Shown here piece by piece: positions 25,864 through 33,652 of a stretch of 64,000 nucleotides of DNA. Position 1 is the first letter of the stretch. The number at the start of each line of letters is the position of its first letter. The DNA is from Mesorhizobium onobrychidis (GTDB lineage Bacteria; Pseudomonadota; Alphaproteobacteria; Rhizobiales; Rhizobiaceae): positions 682,001 through 746,000 of the forward strand of contig NZ_CP062229.1 in assembly GCF_024707545.1 (NCBI RefSeq), written 5' to 3'. The translations under genes and the position numbers were made by a program. The notes under the pieces were generated by a model that was not told where the DNA came from, did no database searches, and saw nothing but the letters and a program-made list of their open reading frames with translations.

Positions 25864-27380
25864 CTAGCGTGCGCACACATCTGATTTGGCGGGGATTAGT
25901 TTGGATTTGCAAGAGCGAAGCCCTCGGCGATGGCGTGGAAGCGTTTGAGGCCGTTGCTGAAGGTGACGGGACCTGGCGGCCGCTCCTTTGCGTAGCCGTT
26001 CCACCCTCCCAGCCGGGCGATGCACCAAGCGGCCCAGGCGAGCGTGTGTTGCGGATGCGGGTTGTTCTGCTTTTGGGTCTTGCCTTCGAGCCTGGCAATC
26101 AGCGCCTCCAGCACGGTGATCTCGGCGGGGCTGAAGAGGCGTGCAGCCTTGAAGGCCTGGCCGGCGGCATCGCGCCCGTGCACGAGTTGCATGACCCTGG
26201 TGGCGACGATCAGCGCGGTCGCGGCCAGCCGTTCGAGTGCCTCACCATCGGCAAGCAGGCTTTCCTCCAGATCGATGGCCTGCGACTTCACGGTTCGGAA
26301 CAGCTGTTCGACGGTCCAGCGCAACCGGTAGAGATCGACCATGCGGCAAGCGTCGGCGAGCGTTTTGACCGCGTGAGTGGTCAACAGCCGCCAGATCACC
26401 GCTTCCTTGGGCGAAGGCGGATCGATCTCGCGCACTTCGACCATGTTGAGCGTGATCTCGCGCGGATCGCGACAGTCGGCACCAAGGCGCGGCTGGCGCA
26501 AGGCGACCGCGGCGAAGCGAACGGCCAGTTGCACCTTGCGCGCCGGTCGGCCGGGACGCGCCTGCAGTTCGAAGGCGGTCCGGCCGGCTTCCGGCGTTTT
26601 GGCGATCTCGCCGAACAGACGGCCGCCCTGCTCACCCAGAGCCCGGTCGCGCACGGCGCGGATGAGCACATGCGTGCGCTCGTCAGGCAGCCTTGCCAGC
26701 ACTTCGTAGATGTCGGCCTCGCGGTCGCCGATCACGGTAGCCAGCGGCGTGTCGGTCAGCGCCTGGCGGGCCGCCTTGGCGGTGGCGATCCATTTGTAGC
26801 TTTCCTTGGCTTCGATCGGCAGGGCTTGGTAGTCGTGCGCCTTCTGCCCCCGGCGCCGCCAGATCGTGGCAGCCGCAAGCCCCAGCACCGAGCCGTCGGC
26901 GGCATCCACGGCCAGCGCCGGGTGGACGAACAGCCCGACATCCTTGCCGTTGCCGACATGCCCGAGGCCGCGCTTGCGCGAGGCCTTGGCCTCATAGTTG
27001 ATCTCGCTGCTGTCCTCAATGATCAGCACATGGCGGCCGGCCGCCGCCTCGCCCGTTCGCGCCGCCGCCGTGCGCACGATCTCCGGCACCGTCACTTGGG
27101 GATTGCGAAACAGCCGCGTGAACGCAATCTGTTCCGCCCGCGTATCGGCCAGCCTGCGCAGGCCCGCGCTGACGCGCGTGCACATGCGCTCCAGCACCAT
27201 GCTCCCCTTTTTTGCAGGCGCAGGTCGCCGAAGTATCCAAGCAGCAAAGCCATCGTCGAAATCTCCCGAATCAACAATGGCAGCTACAGAATCACACATG
27301 ATTCCAACCCCACAAGCCAAACCTGCTACCCGACCAAACTCCCTTGACACCTCTCCGAAGCAGATGTGTGCGCACGCTAG
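25864..27380. mobile_element. Complete IS4-family insertion sequence (1,517 bp)
   Basis: It is bounded by perfect 20-bp inverted repeats, CTAGCGTGCGCACACATCTG at 25864-25883 and its complement at 27361-27380, and flanked by an 11-bp direct duplication (25853-25863 and 27381-27391). A single DDE transposase gene fills it on the minus strand. The duplication length fits the 10-12 bp typical of IS4. Intact ends, intact duplication and an open transposase frame suggest a recent, possibly active insertion. Confidence 0.93.
25896..27299 (-). CDS. IS4 family transposase
   Basis: A 467-residue DDE transposase. Catalytic regions are visible: first Asp in HVLIIEDSSEINYEAK, second Asp in TVIGDREADIYEVLA, and the Glu in the IS4 YREK signature YRLRWTVEQLFRTVKSQ. 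I chose the ATG at 27297-27299 (MCDSVAAIVDSGDFDDG), inside the element and preceded by GGGG. The frame stays open through the right terminal repeat to 27443, so a longer read-through start outside the element is possible but unlikely. Confidence 0.92.
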   Translation of the reverse strand: MCDSVAAIVDSGDFDDGFAAWILRRPAPAKKGSMVLERMCTRVSAGLRRLADTRAEQIAFTRLFRNPQVTVPEIVRTAAARTGEAAAGRHVLIIEDSSEINYEAKASRKRGLGHVGNGKDVGLFVHPALAVDAADGSVLGLAAATIWRRRGQKAHDYQALPIEAKESYKWIATAKAARQALTDTPLATVIGDREADIYEVLARLPDERTHVLIRAVRDRALGEQGGRLFGEIAKTPEAGRTAFELQARPGRPARKVQLAVRFAAVALRQPRLGADCRDPREITLNMVEVREIDPPSPKEAVIWRLLTTHAVKTLADACRMVDLYRLRWTVEQLFRTVKSQAIDLEESLLADGEALERLAATALIVATRVMQLVHGRDAAGQAFKAARLFSPAEITVLEALIARLEGKTQKQNNPHPQHTLAWAAWCIARLGGWNGYAKERPPGPVTFSNGLKRFHAIAEGFALANPN

Positions 27381-27391
27381 CCCACAGGGGG
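27381..27391. repeat. Target-site duplication, right copy
   Basis: CCCACAGGGGG directly after the right inverted repeat, identical to 25853-25863. It is followed by AGAAGG, which completes the interrupted repeat arm. Confidence 0.88.
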
Positions 27392-27439
27392 AGAAGGAGC
27401 AACCGCGCCTATCCGTAGAAGCGCCATCAGTAGTCCCAC

Positions 27440-27784
27440 TCACCCATTCACCACCCGGCTGTCCTCAGGCGCCTCGGCACGTTCGGTCAGGCCATAGTCG
27501 CGCACGACATGGGCGATGCGCAAACGATAGCCGGCAAAGATGCCGCCACGGCCGGCCTTCTGCGCCTGCCGGTGTTCCTCCGTGTTGCGCCAGGCTTTCA
27601 CCGCTTCCTCGTCGCGCCAGAACGACAGCGACAGGATGCGGTTCGGGTCGGTAAGGCTCTGGAAGCGCTCGATGGCGAGAAACCCATCGAGGCCGTCGAG
27701 CAGCGGGCGGAGATCCGCGGCGAGGCCGAGATAGGCGTCGCGCTTGCCCGCCGCCGGCTCGACCTCGAAGATGACGGCGATCAT
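27440..27784 (-). CDS. Antibiotic biosynthesis monooxygenase (ABM) domain protein
   Basis: A 114-residue dimeric ferredoxin-like barrel protein. It opens with MIAVIFEVEPAAGKRDAYLG and has the ABM-family core (GFLAIERFQSLTDPNRILSL then FWRDEEAVKAWRNTEEHR). Such proteins range from cofactor-free oxygenases to haem-degrading and scavenging enzymes; the reaction is not shown here. Its ATG overlaps the stop of the NIPSNAP gene (ATGA), so the two are coupled. Confidence 0.85.
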   Translation of the reverse strand: MIAVIFEVEPAAGKRDAYLGLAADLRPLLDGLDGFLAIERFQSLTDPNRILSLSFWRDEEAVKAWRNTEEHRQAQKAGRGGIFAGYRLRIAHVVRDYGLTERAEAPEDSRVVNG

Positions 27785-28113
27785 AGTTTCACCAAAGGGG
27801 CATGCGGCCCGGAGGCGAGCTTCAGGAACATGCGATCTTCCTTCAGGATGAATTTTTCACGCCGGGCGAATTCGTAATTCGCCTTGCCGGCCGGATCGGC
27901 GGCGAGCCTGGCACGGTAAGCTTCGTAAGCCGCCAGGCTGTCGATGTTGTAAGCGGCATAGGCGGTGGTGGCCGAGCCCTCATGCGGCGCAAAATAGCCG
28001 ATCAGATCGGCGCCGCAGCGCGGGATCGCCTGGCCCCAGTTACGGGCATACTCCTCGAATGCCGCCTTGCCAAACGGGTCGATCTCGTAACGGATGAAGC
28101 AGGTGATGGTCAT
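27781..28113 (-). CDS. NIPSNAP family protein
   Basis: A 110-residue dimeric alpha-beta barrel protein: MTITCFIRYEIDPFGKAAFE at the start and SATTAYAAYNIDSLAAYEAY in the middle, the pattern of NIPSNAP. The start at 28111-28113 has AGGAG 8 bp before it; the longer frame to 28200 has no site. It is co-translated with the ABM-like gene. Function in bacteria is unknown. Confidence 0.84.
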   Translation of the reverse strand: MTITCFIRYEIDPFGKAAFEEYARNWGQAIPRCGADLIGYFAPHEGSATTAYAAYNIDSLAAYEAYRARLAADPAGKANYEFARREKFILKEDRMFLKLASGPHAPLVKL

Positions 28114-28212
28114 CTTTTGTCTCCTAGACGGGTGGATGCATTCTTGCGCCGACAGTTCGAGCGGTGTCGAAACGTTCTGTGGTTCTAGTGTGCTAGGCAA
28201 TTTCCACGCTGG

Positions 28213-28440
28213 TCACGCTTGCCAGAAGCACTTCGCGCATTCGCGGCGAACGTCTTCTGGCGTCATGCCAAGATCGCGCAAAAGATGCTCGTCAATCTCG
28301 GCGAGGTCGAGGCGCTGTAGATGGCGGTCGTACCACAGCGCCAGGAGCCGCAGATGCGACCGGCGTAAGATGATGAACGGAAACGGCCGACGGCCGACGC
28401 GGCTGACAAGCACGGTGTGGGGAACGGTTCTTGCGGTCAT
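28213..28440 (-). CDS. DUF1127 domain protein
   Basis: A 75-residue basic protein with the DUF1127 core near residues 40-65 (DLAEIDEHLLRDLGMTPEDV). Short DUF1127 proteins in Rhizobiales are RNA-linked regulators of phosphate and carbon metabolism or growth; the role of this copy is unknown. The start has AGGAGA upstream. It is divergent from the ArsR regulator, 68 bp away. Confidence 0.85.
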   Translation of the reverse strand: MTARTVPHTVLVSRVGRRPFPFIILRRSHLRLLALWYDRHLQRLDLAEIDEHLLRDLGMTPEDVRRECAKCFWQA

Positions 28441-28508
28441 CGTCGTCTCCTTGATCTCAGCGGAGGATAGTGGTTATCTGACGACAATGCTTCGATGAAG
28501 GACGAACT

Positions 28509-29183
28509 ATGCGTGAAGGACCAGACATAGCGCGCATCGCCAGCCTGGTCGGCGATCCGGCGCGGGCAAACATGCTGACCGCGCTGATGGGTGGCACGGC
28601 ATTGACAGCGAGCGAACTGGCGCTCGAGGCCGGCGTGTCGCTGCCGACCGCCAGCTCGCATCTGTCGAAACTGATGGAGGGTGGGCTGCTGACGCTGGCA
28701 AGCCAGGGGCGGCATCGCTACTACGGGCTCGCCGGGCCGCAGGTGGCTGGCATGATCGAGGCGATTACCGGCGTCGCCGCTGCGGTCGGGCCGCAGCGGG
28801 TGCGGCCGGGCCCGCGCGACGCCGCCATGCGCGTGGCGCGGGTCTGCTACGACCACCTCGCCGGCGAGCAGGCTGTGGCGATGCTCGACCGTCTTGTCGC
28901 TCGACAAGTGCTCCTGCGCCACGACAAGGAGATCCGGCTCGGGCCGTCGGCCGCCTCGCATTTCGCCGCGATCTGCATCGATGTCGAGAGCAAGGCGCGA
29001 CGACCGGTGTGCCGGGCCTGCCTCGACTGGAGCGTGCGGCGCTCGCATCTGGCCGGCACGCTGGGTGCGGCCATTCTCGACAAGATTATCGCCGAGAAAT
29101 GGGCGCGACGCGAGAAAGACAGCCGCGCAGTGGTCTTTTCGCCGATGGGCAAGCAGGCGTTCGAGAAGGTGTTTCTCGGCTGA
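28509..29183 (+). CDS. ArsR-family HTH regulator
   Basis: A 224-residue protein with an N-terminal winged HTH (about residues 10-80: RIASLVGDPARANMLTALMG then ASELALEAGVSLPTASSHLS). A 140-residue C-terminal extension contains a RPVCRACLDWSVRR motif with two Cys that could bind metal or sense redox. It lacks the classical ELCVCDL metal site of ArsR. It is divergent from the DUF1127 gene, which may be its target. A weak GATA-N5-TATC symmetry lies between them. Confidence 0.85.
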   Translation: MREGPDIARIASLVGDPARANMLTALMGGTALTASELALEAGVSLPTASSHLSKLMEGGLLTLASQGRHRYYGLAGPQVAGMIEAITGVAAAVGPQRVRPGPRDAAMRVARVCYDHLAGEQAVAMLDRLVARQVLLRHDKEIRLGPSAASHFAAICIDVESKARRPVCRACLDWSVRRSHLAGTLGAAILDKIIAEKWARREKDSRAVVFSPMGKQAFEKVFLG

Positions 29184-29194
29184 AAAGTAACTGA

Positions 29195-31717
29195 TCAGCC
29201 GCGCTTGAGCGGCTTGCCCTGCTTGAAAAAATCTGCCCAGGGATCGGGTTTCGCCAACTGCTTCAGCGTCGTCTTGTCGCCGATCGGAAAGGCGTTCGGC
29301 GCCAACCCGGCCTCGATCTCCGCCCAGGTCGCCGGCATTGAGACCGTAGCGCCTTTCTTGGCGCGCGACGAATAGGGTGCCACCGTGGTCGAGCCGCGGC
29401 CATTGCGCAGATAGTCGACGAAGATCTTGCCGGTGCGCGCCTTCTTCGACAGCGTCGCTGTATACCGATCAGGGGCGGCCTGCTCGAGGGCGCGGGCGAA
29501 ATCATGGGCGAAGTCCTTCACCTCATCCCAATCCGCCGACGGTTTCAGCGGCACGACGACATGGTAGCCCTTGCCGCCCGACGTCTTGACGAAATTCGGC
29601 AATGACAGCGCATCGAGCCGGCCGTGAATTTCGAGCGCCGCCGCGCGCACCGCTTTCACGTCGACGCCTTCGTCGGGATCGAGATCGAAGATGATCTGGT
29701 CCGGCTTGTCCAGTTCGTCGATGGTGCAGCCCCAGATATGGATCTCGACCACGCCGAGCTGGACCAAGGCAGCGACACCGTCGAAATCGCGGATGAACAG
29801 GATCTCCTCGCCGTCCGTCGGATCCTTCATCCTGGCGATCTTGTCATGCATGCCGGCCGACGCATGTTTCTGGAAGAAGCGTTGGCCGCCGACGCCGTCC
29901 GGCGCGCGCACCAGGCTGAGCGGCCGGTTGACCACAAACTGCTTCATGCGTGGCCAGACCGAGGCATAGTGATCGAGCAGGCCATGCTTCGAGACCTTCT
30001 CCTGCGGCCACAGAAGCTTGTCGGGGTGAGAAAGCTTAACGACGGTTTTTGCCGCCCGGGTAGACTTGACCTTGGTCTCGCCTTTGCCGCCGGCCGGCTT
30101 TGCCTTGGTGTCGGCCTTCGGCTTTTCCTGCACGACTTCCTCCGCCGGTTTGTCCTCGCGCAATCCCTGGAACGAGGCGTGACGTATTATACGATCGGAC
30201 GTCCAGGTACGGAACTCCACTTCGCCAACAAGTTCGGGCTTCACCCAAACCACTCCTTTGCCCGACCCCTTGCCTTTCGGTACGGCTGTATCGAAGGGCG
30301 AGGTCTCCGCCCTTCGCGCATCCAACTTTTTCTTCAGGTCGTTGGTACTCTGCATCGAAAAACCGGTGCCGACACGGCCGGCATAGTGCAGCTTGCCGCC
30401 CTCATGGTAGCCGACCAGCAAGGAGCGCAATCCGCGCCCGGTCTTCTCCGACGGCAGGAAGCCGCCGATGACGAACTCCTGGCGCAGCGTGCATTTCGAC
30501 TTCACCCAGGACAAGCCGCGGCCGCTGCGATAGGGCGCGTCGGCGCGCTTGGAGACGATGCCTTCCAACCCCATGCGGCAGGCGTGCTCCAGCATGACCT
30601 TGCCCGGTTCGGCAAAATGGTCGCTGAAGCGGACTGCAGAATTGTCTGGCTGTTTGCCAAGCAAATCCTGCAAAGCCTGCTTGCGCTCGACCAGCGGCTC
30701 TCTGCGCAGGTCTTGGCCGTCGAGACGGATCAGGTCGAAGACGTAATAGAGAAAACGATCCGTGCGGCCGGCCGACAGGTCAGCCTGGAGCAGCGCGAAA
30801 GACGAGACGCCGCTGTCTGCCAGCACGACGATCTCGCCGTCAATGATGGCGTCGGTACATTTCAGACGCCCGAGTTCTGCAACAATCGCGCCGCCGAATT
30901 TGCCCGTCCAGTCGAGGCCGGTGCGCGTCAACAGCCGCGCCTTTGTGCCGGCAAGTTGCGCCTGCATGCGGTAGCCGTCGAATTTCACCTCATGCAGCCA
31001 TTCCTTGCCGGGAGGGGCATCCCTCTGCAATGTGGCGAGGCATGGTTCGATGAACTCGAGCTGCTTTGCCGCCTTGGCCTTCGCCTTGCTGGTGGACCGT
31101 TTGTTCGAATGCCAGACCCTTGGCTTCTTGCCATCGGCGGTCTTGCCTTCGCCAACCTCCTCGATCGTCAGGCCCGACTTCACCGACTCGGGCGCCTCCT
31201 GCAAGATGTCCTCACCTGGGCGCGCGGCGGCATCGTCGGATTTGATCAGCAGCCAATTGTCGCGCGTTTTGCCCGGACGCGGCTTCAGCCGCACCAGATG
31301 CCAGAGACCGTTCAGCTTGTGGCCGTGCAATTCGAAGCTGATATGGCCCTTTTTCATCGCCTGGGCCGGATCGTTCTCCGGTTGCCATTTGCCTTCGTCC
31401 CAGACGATGACCGAGCCGCCACCATATTCGCCCTTGGGAATGGTGCCTTCGAAGGACGCGTAGTCGATCGGGTGATCCTCGACATGCACGGCGAACCGCT
31501 TTTCATGCGGATCGAGGCTCGGACCCCGGGTTATCGCCCAGCTCCACAGCACGCCACCATGCTCCAGGCGAAGGTCGTAATGCAGTCGTGTCGCGGCGTG
31601 CTTGTGGACGACAAAGATGCCGCCGGCCTCACCTTTCCTGTTGCGAACGACCTTGCCGGTCGGCTCGGCGGTCTTCTTGAAATCGCGTTTGGCGTGATAC
31701 TGCTCAAGGCTGGCCAT
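29195..31717 (-). CDS. ligD: DNA ligase D, bacterial NHEJ
   Basis: An 840-residue multi-domain enzyme in the order phosphoesterase, ligase, polymerase. The PE domain covers about residues 10-190 (HKHAATRLHYDLRLEHGG and IPKGEYGGGSV). The ligase domain carries the AMP-accepting Lys at about 245 in EVKFDGYRMQ. The polymerase domain covers about 540-830 (IIFDLDPDEGVDVKAVR, TSGGKGYHVVVPL). Linkers are Lys/Ala-rich. The start at 31715-31717 (MASLEQYHAKRDF) is the usual one; the 49 codons upstream look non-coding. No ku gene lies in the window. Confidence 0.95.
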   Translation of the reverse strand: MASLEQYHAKRDFKKTAEPTGKVVRNRKGEAGGIFVVHKHAATRLHYDLRLEHGGVLWSWAITRGPSLDPHEKRFAVHVEDHPIDYASFEGTIPKGEYGGGSVIVWDEGKWQPENDPAQAMKKGHISFELHGHKLNGLWHLVRLKPRPGKTRDNWLLIKSDDAAARPGEDILQEAPESVKSGLTIEEVGEGKTADGKKPRVWHSNKRSTSKAKAKAAKQLEFIEPCLATLQRDAPPGKEWLHEVKFDGYRMQAQLAGTKARLLTRTGLDWTGKFGGAIVAELGRLKCTDAIIDGEIVVLADSGVSSFALLQADLSAGRTDRFLYYVFDLIRLDGQDLRREPLVERKQALQDLLGKQPDNSAVRFSDHFAEPGKVMLEHACRMGLEGIVSKRADAPYRSGRGLSWVKSKCTLRQEFVIGGFLPSEKTGRGLRSLLVGYHEGGKLHYAGRVGTGFSMQSTNDLKKKLDARRAETSPFDTAVPKGKGSGKGVVWVKPELVGEVEFRTWTSDRIIRHASFQGLREDKPAEEVVQEKPKADTKAKPAGGKGETKVKSTRAAKTVVKLSHPDKLLWPQEKVSKHGLLDHYASVWPRMKQFVVNRPLSLVRAPDGVGGQRFFQKHASAGMHDKIARMKDPTDGEEILFIRDFDGVAALVQLGVVEIHIWGCTIDELDKPDQIIFDLDPDEGVDVKAVRAAALEIHGRLDALSLPNFVKTSGGKGYHVVVPLKPSADWDEVKDFAHDFARALEQAAPDRYTATLSKKARTGKIFVDYLRNGRGSTTVAPYSSRAKKGATVSMPATWAEIEAGLAPNAFPIGDKTTLKQLAKPDPWADFFKQGKPLKRG

Positions 31718-31881
31718 CGCACGCGATCCTATGCCGGTTTGGTGTGGCGCCGATTTGCTGTGACGGCTTCGGCTTGGCGACGCCGGCACGAGGCCTTGAA
31801 CGGATAGAAACAGTTTCAGTTCCGGCCCCGCGAAAAAGCGAGGCAAAGCCGGGTTGCCCGGCATTGCCTGGATCGAGACTG

Positions 31882-32388
31882 CTATTCGGCGGCCTGAAGG
31901 TTGACCTTGGCTTCCGCAATCTCGGTAAGCTTGCGGTCGGTCGCCTGCTCTTCCTTGATGTTGTTGGTCAGGACATTGGCGCAGTCGGTGCGGCCAAGCT
32001 GCCTGGCCCAGGCGATCAACGTGCCATAACGGGTTATTTCATAGTGCTCGACCGCCTGCGCGGATGCGATCAGGGCGGCGTCGAGAACGTCCTTGTCGTC
32101 GATGTCGCCGCTGACTTCATCGGCTTCCTCGAGAATGCCGTCGATGGCCGGACAGTTGACCGTCTTGGCCTTCACGCCATGCAGTTCGAACACCTTCTCG
32201 ACGCGCTCGATATGGCCCTTGGTCTGGCCGAGATGCTTTTCAAGGCCGGCTTTCAGCTGCGGGTCGGTCGCCTTGTCGATCATCTTCGGCAGCGACTTCT
32301 CGATCTGTTTTTCGGCGTAATAGATGTCGCGCAGCGTGTGGACGAAGAGGTCGTCCAGCGTCTTGATGTCTTTCGAAAAGAAACCCAT
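31882..32388 (-). CDS. DUF892 (YciF-type) ferritin-like protein
   Basis: A 168-residue four-helix ferritin-like protein. Conserved positions are TLRDIYYAEKQIEKSLPKM at the start, KGHIERVEKVFELHG in the second helix and SAQAVEHYEITRYGTLIAWA in the third, providing Glu/His for a di-iron site. Family members respond to stress. It lies upstream of ligD on the same strand (164 bp away), which fits a general stress and DNA-repair context in rhizobia. Confidence 0.9.
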   Translation of the reverse strand: MGFFSKDIKTLDDLFVHTLRDIYYAEKQIEKSLPKMIDKATDPQLKAGLEKHLGQTKGHIERVEKVFELHGVKAKTVNCPAIDGILEEADEVSGDIDDKDVLDAALIASAQAVEHYEITRYGTLIAWARQLGRTDCANVLTNNIKEEQATDRKLTEIAEAKVNLQAAE

Positions 32389-32795
32389 GGCTTTTGCCTT
32401 TCCATGTTCTTGCTGGTTTGGGGTTCCGGCGGCGGTTCCGCACGGAAGCCGCTGCCTGCTGGGCCGGGTGGGTCCCGGCTCTGGGCGTCAACGTCCGGCT
32501 ATCGGACGGGTTCCTGACTTTCCCTGGACAAGCACGGAAATTTCGCGGCGCTGGCCAAGGCTGAAACAGAAGCGCGTCCGAGCGACATCCAAACGAAACA
32601 TATGTGATGCAAAAGTCACATCGACCGAAATGTCGACGAACTGCATCGAAAGACCCCGAATCAGCCGCATTGCGGCCACGAACCAAGGCCTTTTTGACCA
32701 GATATTAACATCGTGTTCACCGACTATTCACGCCTCGACGCTATGATCCCCGCAATTCGGAAGGGACATCCGAAATAGGGACAGGGACAGGGAAA

Positions 32796-32942
32796 ATGAA
32801 CTTCTTGACGCACCTCATCGGCTACGCTGCCGCCATCCGCGAATTCGTCGCGCCGACCTACCGGCCGGAGCGCTATTACATGCGCGGCCCTGGCCCCGCT
32901 TGCGCACGCCGCGGCCATACGCTCGGCATCAGCGCACACTGA
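32796..32942 (+). CDS. Small ORF, 48 residues, hypothetical
   Basis: ATG at 32796 with AGGGA 5-9 bp upstream, stop at 32940-32942. The product begins MNFLTHLIGYAAAIREFVAP and ends in a basic PACARRGHTLGISAH tail. There is no recognised domain. It lies in the otherwise empty 32,389-33,139 region, behind an AT-rich stretch with TATGAT at 32742-32747. Codon choice is GC3-rich like its neighbours, and the ribosome site is good. Confidence 0.5.
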   Translation: MNFLTHLIGYAAAIREFVAPTYRPERYYMRGPGPACARRGHTLGISAH

Positions 32943-33139
32943 TGACGACCATGGAAAGCCGTCACGACAGCCGGATCTGCAGGCCGGCCGCCGATCACCG
33001 TGCGACGACCTATAGCGCGGAACGTCCTGCGCTCGCCGACAGGCGGCGTGCGACAACACCAAGGGTCTGAGATTCTAGGGACTTTGATCTCGCAGCCGGC
33101 AAGCTTAGTGTCGATTGACACCAAGCAGCCGGGACTCGC

Positions 33140-33583
33140 GTGACCACCCAGCCAGACAATCCTCCTGAAAAACCCGCCTTCGATGCAAGCCATCCGCTGA
33201 TCGTGTTCGACGGCGTCTGCGTGCTGTGCTCGGGCTTCGTGCGCATGGTGGTCGGGCTCGACCGCAAAAGCCGCTTCCGCTTCGCCGCGGCGCAGTCACC
33301 GCTCGGCGAAGCGCTGTTTCGAAAATACGGGCTGCGGACGGAAAGCTACGAGACCAATCTGGCCCTCATCGACGGCGCCGCCTTCACCCGCCTGGACAGG
33401 TTCGTTGCCGTCATGGCCGACCTGGGCTGGCCATGGCGGGCGGCGAGGTCGTTGCTCCTGCTGCCGCGCCCGCTCCGCAACTGGCTCTACGATCGCATTG
33501 CCAAGAACCGCTACGCGCTGTTCGGCAAGAAAGGGAGCTGCGAGATTCCTTCCGCCAAGTTGGAGGGGCGGCTGATTGGCTAG
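33140..33583 (+). CDS. DCC family (DUF393) thiol-disulfide protein
   Basis: A 147-residue protein with the defining DxxCxxC pattern in VFDGVCVLCSGFVRMVV near residues 22-38. The rest (SPLGEALFRKYGL, RYALFGKKGSCEIP) is typical of the family. It uses a GTG start. Function is presumed redox-related. The downstream neighbour is a saccharopine-dehydrogenase/DUF4166 gene, 69 bp away; the two probably formed one transcription unit. Confidence 0.88.
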   Translation: MTTQPDNPPEKPAFDASHPLIVFDGVCVLCSGFVRMVVGLDRKSRFRFAAAQSPLGEALFRKYGLRTESYETNLALIDGAAFTRLDRFVAVMADLGWPWRAARSLLLLPRPLRNWLYDRIAKNRYALFGKKGSCEIPSAKLEGRLIG

Positions 33584-33620
33584 GCGCCGTGCTCCACCAG
33601 GTTTTCGCTTTGCCCGATAT

Positions 33621-33652
33621 CGCGGAGCCCCCAGCTTTTTGGGGGAGCCGCG
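33621..33652 (+). promoter_or_regulatory. Hairpin sequestering a ribosome binding site
   Basis: CGCGG-AG-CCCCC, a short AGCTTTTT loop and then GGGGG-AG-CCGCG form a 5+5 bp stem ending one base before the ATG at 33653. The only Shine-Dalgarno candidate (GGGGGAG) is inside the stem, so translation may be conditional. Confidence 0.45.

Noticed and set aside
28441..28508. GATA-N5-TATC as ArsR operator
   Set aside because: Arms of only four bases are expected by chance in a 68-bp region. I did not list it as a site.
29624..31807. Plus-strand frame of 727 codons
   Set aside because: It is the complement of ligD, which has full domain structure. The antisense product has no recognisable domain.
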